From positions 1-51,609 of the forward strand of contig QFXJ01000056.1 in the NCBI GenBank assembly GCA_003402375.1: 51,609 nt of DNA, written 5' to 3'. The stretch comes from Candidatus Nitrotoga sp. CP45 (GTDB lineage: Bacteria; Pseudomonadota; Gammaproteobacteria; Burkholderiales; Gallionellaceae). Below the pieces are notes generated by a model. It saw only the letters and a list, made by a program, of their open reading frames with translations, searched no databases and had not been told where the DNA came from. The translations under genes and the position numbers were made by a program. This document shows, piece after piece, positions 27,847-36,737 of this stretch. Position 1 is the first letter of the stretch; each line of letters opens with the position of its first letter.

Positions 27847-28443
27847 TAAAGGGGTCAAAGCCATTTTAAATATTGTACTTTGTTGCTATCCTTCTCATCA
27901 TTGTAATAGGAAGGTGCCAATGCCGAGAAAGCCTCGTTTTATCATCCCGGGTGTTTCAGTCCATGTCGTACAAAGAGGGCGTAGCCGGGAACCGGTATTT
28001 TATGATGATGAAGACTACCAGGTTTATCTCGGTCGATTAAAAGAAGCGACGGAAAAATATCAATGCCAGATTCACGCTTATGTTTGATGACAAATCATAT
28101 TCATTTGTTGGCTACGCCATCAGATGTCCAGGGTATTACGAGGATGATGCAATATATAGGACGGCATACGTTCCCTACATTAACCATACCTATGGAGGAA
28201 GTGGGTCGATTTGGGAAGGACGCTATAAGGCTAATCTAGTCCAGGAAGAAAGTTATCTATTAACCTGTATGCGTTATATAGAACTCAATCCAGTATGCGC
28301 TAATATTGTGCCTACACCAGAGCAATATCGATGGTCAAGTTTACATAGGAATGGGCGGGGAGAGAAAGATGGTCTTGACGAGGCAGGCCAAATATAGAGC
28401 CGAAGGATGAGTAGCTATTCTGTAAAGGGCTTTGACCCCTTTA
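27847..28443. mobile_element. Decayed REP-associated transposase unit with 16-bp inverted ends
   Basis: TAAAGGGGTCAAAGCC at 27847-27862 is exactly inverted at 28428-28443. The interval holds a broken Y1-type transposase gene. Similar ggggtc-containing ends are commonly seen around REP-associated tyrosine transposases. The C-terminal helix-turn-helix part of the transposase lies just outside the right end, suggesting a rearranged insertion. Confidence 0.55.
27920..28397 (+). pseudogene. REP-associated tyrosine transposase (Y1/IS200-like), frameshifted
   Basis: The frame starts MPRKPRFIIPGVSVHVVQRG at 27920 and is open to HAYV, where a stop appears at 28085-28087. The protein continues in another frame as LMTNHIHLL, the HxH catalytic motif, then TRMMQYIGR. 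A second shift near 28157 moves to YVPYINHTYGGSGSIWEGRY and on to CMRYIELNP and EQYRWSS. Both breaks look like single-base losses. The gene cannot make a full transposase. The parent family cuts single-stranded DNA at REP-like hairpins. Confidence 0.8.
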
Positions 28444-28481
28444 GCGGGTCCCTTTAGTGCTTTAGTGCGGGGAAGCCGCTC

Positions 28482-28637
28482 GATTATTTTGTTGAAGCAT
28501 TCCCAAATTCTAAAGAAGGCATGAAGAAGGCATATGAGACCGGTGATTATACGATGCAGTAAATCGCCGATGCTTTTGGGGTGCATTATTCCACTGTCAG
28601 CAGAGCGGCCCATAAAACTTCGCTCAAAAATGCATGA
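28482..28637 (+). pseudogene. Transposase C-terminal helix-turn-helix remnant
   Basis: A 52-codon frame reads DYFVEAFPNSKEGMKKAY, then TGDYTMQ, a TAA stop, then IADAFGVHYSTVSRA. This matches the C-terminal extension found in some REP-associated transposases. The in-frame TAA stands where Glu is expected, so a G-to-T change probably created it. The part is separated from the main transposase pseudogene by the right inverted end at 28428-28443. There is no start codon. Confidence 0.55.
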
Positions 28638-28679
28638 TTCTTTCTCTTGCTATTTTTACCATTATTTTAAAAGGCTTCG

Positions 28680-30233
28680 ATGATGGAAGTAAAAAATATT
28701 TTTCAAGAACTAAAAAACGACCTGCCTGCAAGTATTGTGGTGTTTTTTGTTGCGGTTCCTTTATGCCTTGGCATTGCTTTGGTATCCGGCGCACCCTTGT
28801 TTGCCGGTATTATAGCGGGCATAGTCGGCGGTATTGTGGTAGGTATTGCCAGTGGTTCAGCGCTAGGGGTTAGCGGCCCTGCCGCCGGATTAGCCGTCAT
28901 TGTATTATCCGCTATTACGACACTGGGTTCCTGGCCTGCCTTTTTATTAGCCGTTGTTCTGGCAGGAGTTTTCCAGCTTATTCTGGGCTTTGCCAAGGCA
29001 GGTTTTATAGCCTATTTTTTTCCTTCTTCTGTCATTAAAGGAATGCTTACCGGTATTGGGCTTTTGATTATCTTAAAACAGATACCCCATACCTTAGGCT
29101 ACGAAAAAGACGTTGAAGGCGACCTTTCGTACTTTCAAACGGACGGAGAGACTACCCTTTCAGCCATTGCCAGCGCTTTTGATGCCTTTACACCTGGCGC
29201 CGTGCTGATTGCAGTCATATCACTTGCGATCCTTATCTTATGGGATACGGTATTTACCAAAAAACACAAGCTGTTTCAACTGATACAAGGGCCTATTGTG
29301 GTGGTTATTTTTGGCATGGCAATGAACACTATTTACCAGCATGGGCTATTGAATTTTAGTTTAACTGCCGACCAAGTGGTTAATATTCCTGTTCCTGAAA
29401 ATCTAGCCGGATTTTTCGGCCAGTTTACCTTCCCCGAGTTTTCTGCAATATCAAATATCGAAGTTTGGAAAACAGCATTTGTAATGACTATTGTTGCCAG
29501 TTTGGAAACGCTGTTATGCGTAGAGGCAACCGACAAACTTGACCCGTATAAAAGGGTTACACCCACTAACAGGGAATTGAAGGCGCAAGGACTGGGCAAT
29601 ATTGTCTCAGGCCTGATTGGCGGTTTACCAGTCACTCAGGTTATTGTTCGCAGTTCGGCAAACATTTCATTTGGCGGCAAAACTAAACTATCCACAATAC
29701 TTCACGGGGTATTATTATTACTTAGCGCCATTACCATTGCCGGTTTGCTGAATAGGATTCCGCTTGCCAGTTTAGCGGCTATTTTGATTATGGTGGGCTA
29801 TAAGTTGGCTAAACCGGCTCTCTTTAAACAGATGTACCAATTGGGCGGGGAGCAGTTTGTGCCTTTTGCGGCTACTATCGTCGGCATATTGGCAACCGAT
29901 TTATTGAAAGGAATTACCATCGGTATGCTTTTCGGTATTTTTTACACTTTGCGCCACAGTTACCGTAATGCTTATTACATGAAAGATGTCATGACTACAG
30001 AAGAGGGACGTGTAGTCCATCATCTTGTTTTGGCAGAAGAGGTTTCGTTCTTTAATAAGGCTAGCATCATGCAAGCTTTGGAGGCTATTCCTGCCAATTC
30101 AAAAGTGATTATTGATTGCGCAAAATCAAAATCAATTGCCTACGATGTCGTTGAATTAATAAAAAATTATAAAAGTAATGCAAAGCTGAAAAATATATCC
30201 GTTGAAACTATAGGATTTGTTGAGCCGACTTAA
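28680..30233 (+). CDS. SulP family anion transporter
   Basis: A 517-residue inner-membrane protein with about ten to twelve hydrophobic segments. The N-terminal DLPASIVVFFVAVPLCLGIA, ASGSALGVSGPAAGLAVI and LPVTQVIVRSSANISFGGKT fit the SulP/SLC26 transporter core. A short STAS-like domain closes the protein (from about residue 440, including IIDCAKSKSIAYDVVELI). Family members carry sulfate, bicarbonate or other anions, usually with Na+ or H+; many beta- and gammaproteobacterial proteins of this size are bicarbonate candidates. The substrate is not decided by sequence. It is monocistronic, and a weak hairpin (attgtg...cacaat) lies at 30254-30280. Confidence 0.85.
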   Translation: MMEVKNIFQELKNDLPASIVVFFVAVPLCLGIALVSGAPLFAGIIAGIVGGIVVGIASGSALGVSGPAAGLAVIVLSAITTLGSWPAFLLAVVLAGVFQLILGFAKAGFIAYFFPSSVIKGMLTGIGLLIILKQIPHTLGYEKDVEGDLSYFQTDGETTLSAIASAFDAFTPGAVLIAVISLAILILWDTVFTKKHKLFQLIQGPIVVVIFGMAMNTIYQHGLLNFSLTADQVVNIPVPENLAGFFGQFTFPEFSAISNIEVWKTAFVMTIVASLETLLCVEATDKLDPYKRVTPTNRELKAQGLGNIVSGLIGGLPVTQVIVRSSANISFGGKTKLSTILHGVLLLLSAITIAGLLNRIPLASLAAILIMVGYKLAKPALFKQMYQLGGEQFVPFAATIVGILATDLLKGITIGMLFGIFYTLRHSYRNAYYMKDVMTTEEGRVVHHLVLAEEVSFFNKASIMQALEAIPANSKVIIDCAKSKSIAYDVVELIKNYKSNAKLKNISVETIGFVEPT

Positions 30234-30379
30234 CTAAATACGAGTAAGGTTAGATTGTGATCGCGAAGCGAGCCACAATTTGAAATTCAATAGGATCAGA
30301 ATCGATTGGTAGTTTTGATTTTGATTTTCTCAGGCCGACTATCACCGCCATTTGGCAGTGGACAAGTTCGACGGCCCGA

Positions 30380-30892
30380 TCAAGAGTCAAATTTGCCTAA
30401 AAAATCTTGTTTGCCGATCTCCACCCCGTTATGCCGCAAGATGGCATAGGCAGTAGTGACATGGAAATAGACATTTGGCAGCACGTAATTAAGCAAAAAC
30501 GGCAAACCTTTAAAGATGAGCGTTTTTTCGTGCGTAGGCAGGTTGATGGTTTTATCTTCAGTACCATCAATTTGGTCGGGTTTGAACGCTTCAAGCAAGG
30601 CAATTGTCATGTCTAGCCGTGCTATTAACTCTGGAAAGGTGGATTCGTTATCCTCATGCTTCGGCGGTTCAACGCCAGCAAGGCGACAAACGCCGCGCTT
30701 GGCAATATCGGATGCAATTTGCACCTGGCGAGAAAGGGGAAGCATATCTGGGTAAAGTCTTGAATTAATTAAAACAGACGGGGCAATTTTTTTAGCTTCA
30801 GCGTATACGCCAGCTTTTTCAAGTACAGCCTTTAAGCTATTTAAAGTACGGATAATAGGGAAAACTGAAGCCTGGTACATGGAAATAGACAA
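30380..30892 (-). CDS. DUF1993 family protein, paralogue A
   Basis: A 170-residue cytoplasmic protein of the DUF1993 family, which has a DinB-like helical fold and no assigned activity. Key stretches are DMLPLSRQVQIASDIAKRG, LAGVEPPKHEDNE, and the closing FHVTTAYAILRHNGVEIGK. His in FHVTTAY and RHNG could form a metal site, as in DinB relatives; that is inference. It is about half identical by eye to the paralogue at 33892-34401. The genes between them separate what was probably a tandem pair. Confidence 0.8.
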   Translation of the reverse strand: MSISMYQASVFPIIRTLNSLKAVLEKAGVYAEAKKIAPSVLINSRLYPDMLPLSRQVQIASDIAKRGVCRLAGVEPPKHEDNESTFPELIARLDMTIALLEAFKPDQIDGTEDKTINLPTHEKTLIFKGLPFLLNYVLPNVYFHVTTAYAILRHNGVEIGKQDFLGKFDS

Positions 30893-31120
30893 AGTAATTA
30901 CTCCTAAAAATTTTAATTAAACTCAAATGTAGCTTCTCATCGCGCTGGTTCGCCATCCATGATGGCAATGCACTTCGGCAACAGCTTGATTTTATCTGCC
31001 CGCTTACTTTTAACCAACTGTAAAGACAGTATCTACCGCGCTGTAAAAAATAATCCAACCAATTGATATATCTATTTCAAAACCACTTTTATCCGCTTCG
31101 AAATATGCTATTTTTTTCGA

Positions 31121-33235
31121 TTAACACCAGCGGATGCTGTGTTGGGACGAAAATTGAAGGGATCGCTTCGGTGACGTTGAAGATGGGGTAGAAGTGTCAA
31201 GTTTGAGTAGTGCATCAATAACATTTTTATTTTGACAAAGATGCATAGCCAGTCTCGAAAATCCTGACGAGTGCCCAGCTGTTACGTTTGCAAAATAAAG
31301 TTTGGTTGATCGACCTAGCGCGATTAGATCGATAATGGAGTTAATTGTCGCTTTCTTGCGCTGTTCATCATCGCTGTGTGTGCTACTCAAGTGTAGAGGC
31401 TTATTTCCTGTTCGCGGCGTCTGACTGCTTGTCAATACGTTTGATAATGTAAAGAAATTTCTGGCATGTGATATAACTTCTGCATCATCGCTACATATCA
31501 ATAATGATTTGTTGTTTACACTAGGATAAACATCCCGAAATAAATCCTTGTATTGAGTTTGGTAATCGGTGTTTCTGACATGTATCGCAAGGTACTCGTG
31601 ACCCAGATGTTGAATTCGGTCTAAAACGATAGAGCGAATATTTTCAGAAATTGAGATTCTATTAAGTAAATCAAAAGATAAGTTTCCACCACCGCATTGC
31701 TCGTGAATTAGAACCAATTCATCATAATTTTTATCAAAATTAAATGTGAGCATTTCAGATGTTTCCCTGTCCATACAATTTCCCAAATCCTTCGAGTAAA
31801 CCGAAAAATAAGTATTTAATTTTCCTTGGATGGAATGTGGAAAACAAGTAAGGGTATTAAGAAAACATAATTGCTCTTCTGACAAACTGAAATGAACCTT
31901 CGTTAAACTATCTCTCGGTGAAAAAATTTCTGAAAATTTTGCAAGTAAACCAGAATTAAGGGTATCGATAATAAGAGTTCGCCCAAATTTTTCAGCATAT
32001 CTCCAACATTGCTCAATTTGACAGAGCGTATCATTAAGGCCTCCATGTGGCCGGCAAAGCAAAAATTTTTCAATAATGGAAGGCTGAACGGTAGGCTTTG
32101 CTCGGGAAATGACTGATATGCGTTGTGCAAGCTCATCTGCACTGGCTTGAAATGCCGGATTGATTCTCGCTCTCCATACAAATTCAAGTGCTTCTTCATA
32201 TTTATGGGAAGCTTCTAAAATGAGCGCCATAGTCATGCAGAACTCAGCAGCAGACGGATTTATCTCGATTGCCCGTCGGGCCAACTTCTCTGCCGTAGCC
32301 AACTGACCGTCGTGAAGACCCAGACGGGCAAGTCCGTGCAAGGCACTGGGGTCGTCGGGGTACGCATCGAGCGTTTTATTGAACAATGTGCGGGAAAGTG
32401 CAAAATTCCCTTCATGAAAGGCGCGAACTGCCCCCATGCACATCTCGGTAAGCTTGCGGGTGTGGTGTGACGCTGCATCAGCCCATTTGGCCCGTAACAT
32501 TTTCTCCGAACGTAGAAAGCGGGGTAAATTTCGGTTTGCTCCAGGACCAGTACCTGAGGTACCCAAGTCGGGCCGATAGTTGAATCCCACCACCGGAACA
32601 AATGCAAAATCGCAGTGCTCTGCAATTTGATGCAGAAAATCGCGATCCTCACAAATTTCAAATGTTTCATCAAAGCGGCAGCCCAATTCAATGACTTTGC
32701 GGCGGATAATTGCCGCCTGCCAGTAAAACAAAGGTCCGTAGTACATCATTGCGCGGTTAAACGGGCTACCAAACAATTTTGTGACGTTCCCATTCGCATC
32801 AAGCATTCTGGCCTTACCGTAAATCAGCAGCGTTTCAGGATGTTCATGGGTGGCGCTTAGCATTGCCGAGAGGAAGTCAAAATCGTAAGTATCGTCATCA
32901 TCCAAAAAACAAAACCACTCGCCCTGCACGGCTTGCAATCCTTCGTTGGCGGCTTGCGGTCGAGGCAACTGGCGGTGGCCGCCGACGATCCGGATCGAAT
33001 GGCCGGATTGCCAAGCTATAGTCGGCAGTGTCGGGTGGTTCCCGCCAGTTGCATCAACGACTATAACTTCAACGTTCGGATAATCCTGCCGTGAGATTGA
33101 TTCCAGCGCCACGCGAAGCTCCGGCCGCCCCATGCTGCGCACAATGACGGAGACGAGTGGTAGAGTCGGCTGATTGCCAGGATTTACTACAGGTGTTGCC
33201 TGTGAAAAATGGGTCGGGAAAGGGCTGGGAGACAT
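31121..33235 (-). CDS. Three-domain glycosyltransferase: GT2, TPR, fucosyltransferase-like
   Basis: A 704-residue multidomain protein. Residues about 27-230 are a family 2 glycosyltransferase (LVSVIVRSMGRPELRVALES, the metal-binding FLDDDDTYDFDF at 110-121, and ICEDRDF as the ED catalytic block). Residues about 264-375 hold two to three TPR units. Residues about 388-670 resemble fucosyltransferase-type GT-B enzymes, with GGLNDTLCQ at the start, HVRNTDY (552-558) like the HxRRxDY nucleotide-sugar motif, and LICSDDAEV after it. No membrane segment is seen. The acceptor is unknown; O-antigen, protein or surface polymer are all possible. It stands alone, with no polysaccharide cluster around it. 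Confidence 0.75.
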   Translation of the reverse strand: MSPSPFPTHFSQATPVVNPGNQPTLPLVSVIVRSMGRPELRVALESISRQDYPNVEVIVVDATGGNHPTLPTIAWQSGHSIRIVGGHRQLPRPQAANEGLQAVQGEWFCFLDDDDTYDFDFLSAMLSATHEHPETLLIYGKARMLDANGNVTKLFGSPFNRAMMYYGPLFYWQAAIIRRKVIELGCRFDETFEICEDRDFLHQIAEHCDFAFVPVVGFNYRPDLGTSGTGPGANRNLPRFLRSEKMLRAKWADAASHHTRKLTEMCMGAVRAFHEGNFALSRTLFNKTLDAYPDDPSALHGLARLGLHDGQLATAEKLARRAIEINPSAAEFCMTMALILEASHKYEEALEFVWRARINPAFQASADELAQRISVISRAKPTVQPSIIEKFLLCRPHGGLNDTLCQIEQCWRYAEKFGRTLIIDTLNSGLLAKFSEIFSPRDSLTKVHFSLSEEQLCFLNTLTCFPHSIQGKLNTYFSVYSKDLGNCMDRETSEMLTFNFDKNYDELVLIHEQCGGGNLSFDLLNRISISENIRSIVLDRIQHLGHEYLAIHVRNTDYQTQYKDLFRDVYPSVNNKSLLICSDDAEVISHARNFFTLSNVLTSSQTPRTGNKPLHLSSTHSDDEQRKKATINSIIDLIALGRSTKLYFANVTAGHSSGFSRLAMHLCQNKNVIDALLKLDTSTPSSTSPKRSLQFSSQHSIRWC

Positions 33236-33372
33236 GGACTTAAGTTTGTCTGTTTAGTAATTATAAAAAATCTAACGGTATTGAATTGAACCTAATGTTA
33301 ACTCACTAAACGCAGTAAATTACATCCAAATTTGCCCCGCGTATAGATACTGCCTGCTCATTACTTGAGCGG

Positions 33373-33827
33373 GATTTTTTCGGTGCGGTAGCGCTTGATG
33401 ATTCCAATGGACTTGTGTGGGTTGGTTACGGACATAGGAGCGATGTAGAAGCATTTAATAAAATCGCCATGATTTTACACGCTCGGGTAAACGGGCTGAC
33501 TCTTGTTGACCCGAGGTGGTATCACCTTGATACAGCATTTTGCCCTTTGGCGAATGGGTATGTTATCGCTTATGAAAAAGCATTCTCATCCCAGAGCGTT
33601 AATAAAATCAAAAATGAATTCAGCGACAGAATCATTTGGGTTTCGGATCAGGATGCCAATAACTTCGCCTGTAATGCGGTGAATATCGGCAATGATGTCA
33701 TGTTAAACAAAGCCTCGGACGAGTTGAAAGCTGCGCTCAGTAAAAATAATTTTCCGTTATCGAGGTTGATGTTTCGGAATTCATTAAAGCGGGGGGCGCA
33801 TGCAAGTGCTTCACTCTGGAGCTATAA
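33373..33827 (+). pseudogene. Amidinotransferase/dimethylargininase-family gene, truncated and frameshifted
   Basis: The frame (open from 33373, GTG at 33415) encodes the C-terminal half of a DDAH/arginine-deiminase-like enzyme: LVWVGYGHRSDVEAF, YHLDTAFCPL with its catalytic His, VSDQDANNFACNAVNIG and LNKASDELKAAL. After KNNF the frame shifts. In the next frame the true C-terminus reads VIEVDVSEFIKAGGACKCFT, including the catalytic Cys region, and stops at 33827. In the unshifted frame translation runs to 33879 with a meaningless tail. The N-terminal half is absent. It is therefore a pseudogene, perhaps left by the event that brought in the glycosyltransferase gene. Confidence 0.75.
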
Positions 33828-33891
33828 CGAAGCGCATCCCCCCAACATTTTGGCGACTATATCGTGCGTCGCGCTCTAAACTCAAATAACC

Positions 33892-34401
33892 TTAATAGGC
33901 ACCCATAAAGTCGCCTTTGCCGACTTCCAGACCATTGTGCCGCAAAATCGCATAAGCCGTGGTGACATGGAATAAAAATTGCGGAAAACCGTAGTTAAAT
34001 AGGTAGGTGTGGCCAACCATTTTTTTCTCTTTCGGTGTGCCCGGGCGTAACACGATTTCACGCGTTTCGCTGCCTTCGAATTGTGAGGGGGTTAGGCTTT
34101 CAATAAACGACAAGGTCTTGCTAATTCGTGTCTGCAACTCGGCGAAGGTTTGTTCGTTATCGTCATAGGCTGGTACCTCAACACCAGCCAGTCGCGCTGA
34201 TACGCTCCTGGCGAAATCGGTAGCAATTTGCACTTGGCGGCTCAAGGGGAACATATCAGGGGATAACCGTGCCTCCAACAATACGGTCGGTTTAAAATTT
34301 TTCTCGGTAGCGTATGCTTCAGCCTTGGTCAAAATAACACTGAGGCTGTTTAATAGTTGCTTGAAAACAGGTATGGACGTGGTGTACATATAAGTGGACA
34401 T
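33892..34401 (-). CDS. DUF1993 family protein, paralogue B
   Basis: A 169-residue DUF1993 protein similar over its full length to paralogue A at 30380-30892. It shares DMFPLSRQVQIATDFARS, LAGVEVPAYDDNEQTF and FHVTTAYAILRHNGLEVGKG with it. It is cytoplasmic and of unknown function. It is convergent with the amidinotransferase pseudogene. The start follows GGAAAATC on the minus strand. Confidence 0.8.
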   Translation of the reverse strand: MSTYMYTTSIPVFKQLLNSLSVILTKAEAYATEKNFKPTVLLEARLSPDMFPLSRQVQIATDFARSVSARLAGVEVPAYDDNEQTFAELQTRISKTLSFIESLTPSQFEGSETREIVLRPGTPKEKKMVGHTYLFNYGFPQFLFHVTTAYAILRHNGLEVGKGDFMGAY

Positions 34402-34770
34402 AGATTTTCCTCGGTTAATTGATAGCAGTTATTGTCATAGTATTCATGGCCGCGCGCAAGTCATCGATATGCCGCACCAATAAATCGGAGTGCCGTTCAG
34501 CCAGATTTATAGTGAAGAAGTATGCGCCTCACGCTGCATCGGCATGCCGGTAACGCATGTGATTATCCCCATATAATGTTTGGCTTCATTTCATTTAGCC
34601 TAATCTACCGGGCTTTTTGTTCTGGTAGCAGGGGTATTTTGCTGCTAAATTGTGAGGTTTATGTATTTATAGCCCCCCGTGTTACTTGAACGGGGGACTA
34701 AATTCAAAGCGCTGCTAAGGTGCTCTGAGTTGGCACTTCAGCATAGCTTCTTAACCGAGGGAGAGCATCA
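34402..34770. other. Intergenic region before the cassette-like genes
   Basis: About 370 bases without a gene. It contains a hairpin, CCCCCGTGTTACTTGAACGGGGG (34674-34696), and a smaller one around AAGGTGC/GCACTT near 34717-34740. These could be a terminator and a leader structure. A GAGGGAGAG ribosome site precedes 34771. I found no integrase or primary recombination (attI) site. Confidence 0.4.
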
Positions 34771-35034
34771 ATGCCTAGTGGACATTACAAATTTGTAAGA
34801 AAAAGCAACAGCGTCGAAGGGTTTGGGAGTAAGAATAGGCCAAGTACAGACGCACTCAATGCTCTAAAATTCTGGTCAAACGCGCAGCCGCAACGAAGTA
34901 TAACTATCTTGGTTGATGAAGACGAACAACTCTTGGCTAACCTCATTTGGAGTGAAGAAGATACTTCAGCAGGGTCAAGTTTGGAAACTGCCTGCGATAA
35001 GCATGGGGTGGAGTGTTCTTATGTGCAGACCTAA
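34771..35034 (+). CDS. Hypothetical protein, cassette-borne
   Basis: An 87-residue protein, not recognised. It is soluble and charged, with a beta-strand-like SITILVDEDEQLLANLIW segment in the middle and a C-terminal cysteine-bearing CDKHGVECSYVQT. It has a very good GAGGGAGAG ribosome site eight bases before ATG. It lies 86 bases before the membrane protein that ends in an attC-like site. The spacer 35035-35120 contains cctaggtattcgtcaa and ttgaacattagga, which might be a weak second attC. Confidence 0.5.
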   Translation: MPSGHYKFVRKSNSVEGFGSKNRPSTDALNALKFWSNAQPQRSITILVDEDEQLLANLIWSEEDTSAGSSLETACDKHGVECSYVQT

Positions 35035-35120
35035 GCCATGCCTAGGTATTCGTCAAAACCTGTATTCGAGAGAAAGCCCAGAAGCAGGCTGCCCCTCAAT
35101 TTGAACATTAGGAACAAACC

Positions 35121-35567
35121 ATGGTCGACAAAGAACTCCTAAATGCACAAAAAGAGCTAACCGCTCTAACATTTGGCCAAGCCCAGGCATACACAAATGT
35201 CGTTCTTCTGGCAGGCTACGCTGGCTTTTTTGCTATATGGTCGTTTATAAAGCCATACATCACCAAAGAGCAGGTATTGTGGTCTGGCCTTCTTATTGCA
35301 TTGTCACTTACTGCATTCATGCTTTGGGAAATCTTTCGCCAGTTCCATCAGTCTCGCTCTCTACTGGAACTCAAAAGAGCATTAAACGATCCCGCCAATT
35401 TCCACGGATTGCTAGTGCAACACAAGGCCAAAGAACAAACCCGCATCATTCATTTAGGCAGTATATGGGCAGTAGTTTTTGTGTTCACGATTCTTACCGG
35501 ATTTTCTGCAATCGGGATACTTTTATGGGCATTTGTATGCGCCCTTTGGAAAGTCAATTATGCCTAA
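35121..35567 (+). CDS. Small membrane protein, cassette-borne
   Basis: A 148-residue protein, not recognised. Three membrane segments are visible: VVLLAGYAGFFAIWSFI (about 27-43), VLWSGLLIALSLTAFMLW (about 52-69) and IWAVVFVFTILTGFSAIGILLW (about 115-136). The loop between the second and third is charged and helical (FHQSRSLLELKRAL). Proteins of this look are frequent in mobile integron cassettes. Its stop codon lies inside the R'' box of the attC-like site, as is usual for cassette genes. Confidence 0.6.
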   Translation: MVDKELLNAQKELTALTFGQAQAYTNVVLLAGYAGFFAIWSFIKPYITKEQVLWSGLLIALSLTAFMLWEIFRQFHQSRSLLELKRALNDPANFHGLLVQHKAKEQTRIIHLGSIWAVVFVFTILTGFSAIGILLWAFVCALWKVNYA

Positions 35568-35640
35568 CATCTCGCTCAACACCGCGTCGCCCGAACTAAC
35601 TGGCTGCGGCGTCCAGCCGGTTAGCTCAAACTTTAAGGCA
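35561..35640 (+). other. Integron attC-like recombination site
   Basis: An 80-base site opens TGCCTAACATCTCGCTCAAC and closes GGTTAGCTCAAACTTTAAGG followed by CA. The left part matches R''/L'' boxes (GCCTAAC and TCGCTCAA) and the right part matches L' (GTTAGCTCAA). R' is degenerate (TTTAAGGC instead of GTTRRRY). The arms pair imperfectly with the extrahelical bases typical of attC. The stop codon of the upstream gene falls in R''. Without an integrase nearby this would be a stray cassette or an attC cluster lacking an integrase. Confidence 0.5.
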
Positions 35641-36046
35641 ATGAAGCGGTGAAATTCCAGTGCCCAGATTCATCTCTTTGGGCGCACCGCTTAAACCAAG
35701 TTCGCCATTGTTCGGCGAACGCTTCGCGGATTCAGCTTGTAGGTTTCATGGAATTAACCATGATTTTTATACTCAAAATTTATTGCACTAGCAACGATGC
35801 ATATTTCAAGCTTATTTTGCCAAGTCAGCAATAAATTTTCATAGAGATTGGATCTCAGCATCATTGGCGGTCAAGCCTCTTGCCGGCATTTCTTCAAATT
35901 CCCAGCCAAACGAGCGTCACTTAAATTTGATCGTCGAGTTGTTTTCATCGTGCGCAATGCCAGACGGTAGTGTGCAGATCGGCAATGCTTGGTAGTGATG
36001 CCAGCAAAAATGCTAATATCCGCGCCTCATTTTTTGGAAGATTTCG
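35641..36046. other. Intergenic region with a large hairpin
   Basis: The region between the attC-like site and the HAD gene. At 35644-35693, AAGCGGTG pairs with CACCGCTT, with an inner TGCCCA/TGGGCG stem. It may be a terminator-like or recombination-related structure. The rest, about 350 bases, shows no convincing gene. A short weak ribosome site (GGAAGATTTCG) precedes 36047. Confidence 0.4.
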
Positions 36047-36703
36047 ATGGCGAAACGTTATGATTTGATTGTGTTTGATTGGGATGGAACAGTGATGGAT
36101 TCCACAGCAGTGATAGCGGGTTCGATCCAGGCTGCATGCCGGGATCTGGGCTTAACCGAGCCTAGCGATGCCGCTGCGAAGCATGTAATTGGCCTGGGGT
36201 TGCAAGAGGCGCTGCGTCAAGCCGTGCCGGATTTGCAGGAGAATCAGCGCGATGATCTGGTGGCACGTTATCGCCATCATTTCTTAGCGCAGGGTGAGGC
36301 TATTCCATTGTTCGAGGGAGCGCAGCAGACAATTGCGGAGTTGCATGCAGCCGGGCACTGGCTGGCAGTGGCGACGGGCAAAAGCCGACAGGGATTAAAG
36401 CGGGCCATGCAAACAAGCGGGATGGAGTCTTACTTCCACGCTACCCGCACCGCAGACCAAACGTTTTCCAAGCCGCATCCAGCGATGTTGCTGGAAATCA
36501 TGGATGAGCTTGGCGTTATGGCGCAGCGTGTGCTGATGGTGGGCGATACCACGCATGATTTGCAAATGGCGCGTAACGCCGGCGTGGACGCGATTGGCAT
36601 GACTCACGGCGCACATCCGGTAGACCAGTTGCGTGCCCTGGAACCGCTGGCGTTGCTGGACGATTTTGTCGGACTGCGCGCATGGTTTAAAGAATACGCC
36701 TGA
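36047..36703 (+). CDS. HAD-superfamily phosphatase, phosphoglycolate phosphatase-like
   Basis: A 218-residue HAD subfamily IA hydrolase. Motif I is VFDWDGTVMDS (nucleophile Asp), motif II AVATGKSRQGL (Thr), motif III lies in TFSKPHPAML (Lys), and motif IV is VLMVGDTTHDLQMARNAG (Asp). It resembles Gph-type phosphoglycolate phosphatases and their relatives; the substrate is not certain. It is cytoplasmic. It is followed after 34 bases by sppA on the same strand, a likely operon. Confidence 0.85.
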   Translation: MAKRYDLIVFDWDGTVMDSTAVIAGSIQAACRDLGLTEPSDAAAKHVIGLGLQEALRQAVPDLQENQRDDLVARYRHHFLAQGEAIPLFEGAQQTIAELHAAGHWLAVATGKSRQGLKRAMQTSGMESYFHATRTADQTFSKPHPAMLLEIMDELGVMAQRVLMVGDTTHDLQMARNAGVDAIGMTHGAHPVDQLRALEPLALLDDFVGLRAWFKEYA

Positions 36704-36737
36704 TATACTGGGTGCAGTTTTTATTGAGGAATAATTT

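Noticed and set aside
30241-30379. A reading of DYHRHLAVDKFDGPIK just after the SulP gene as a gene fragment
   Set aside because: Too short and without a recognised family; left as unassigned.
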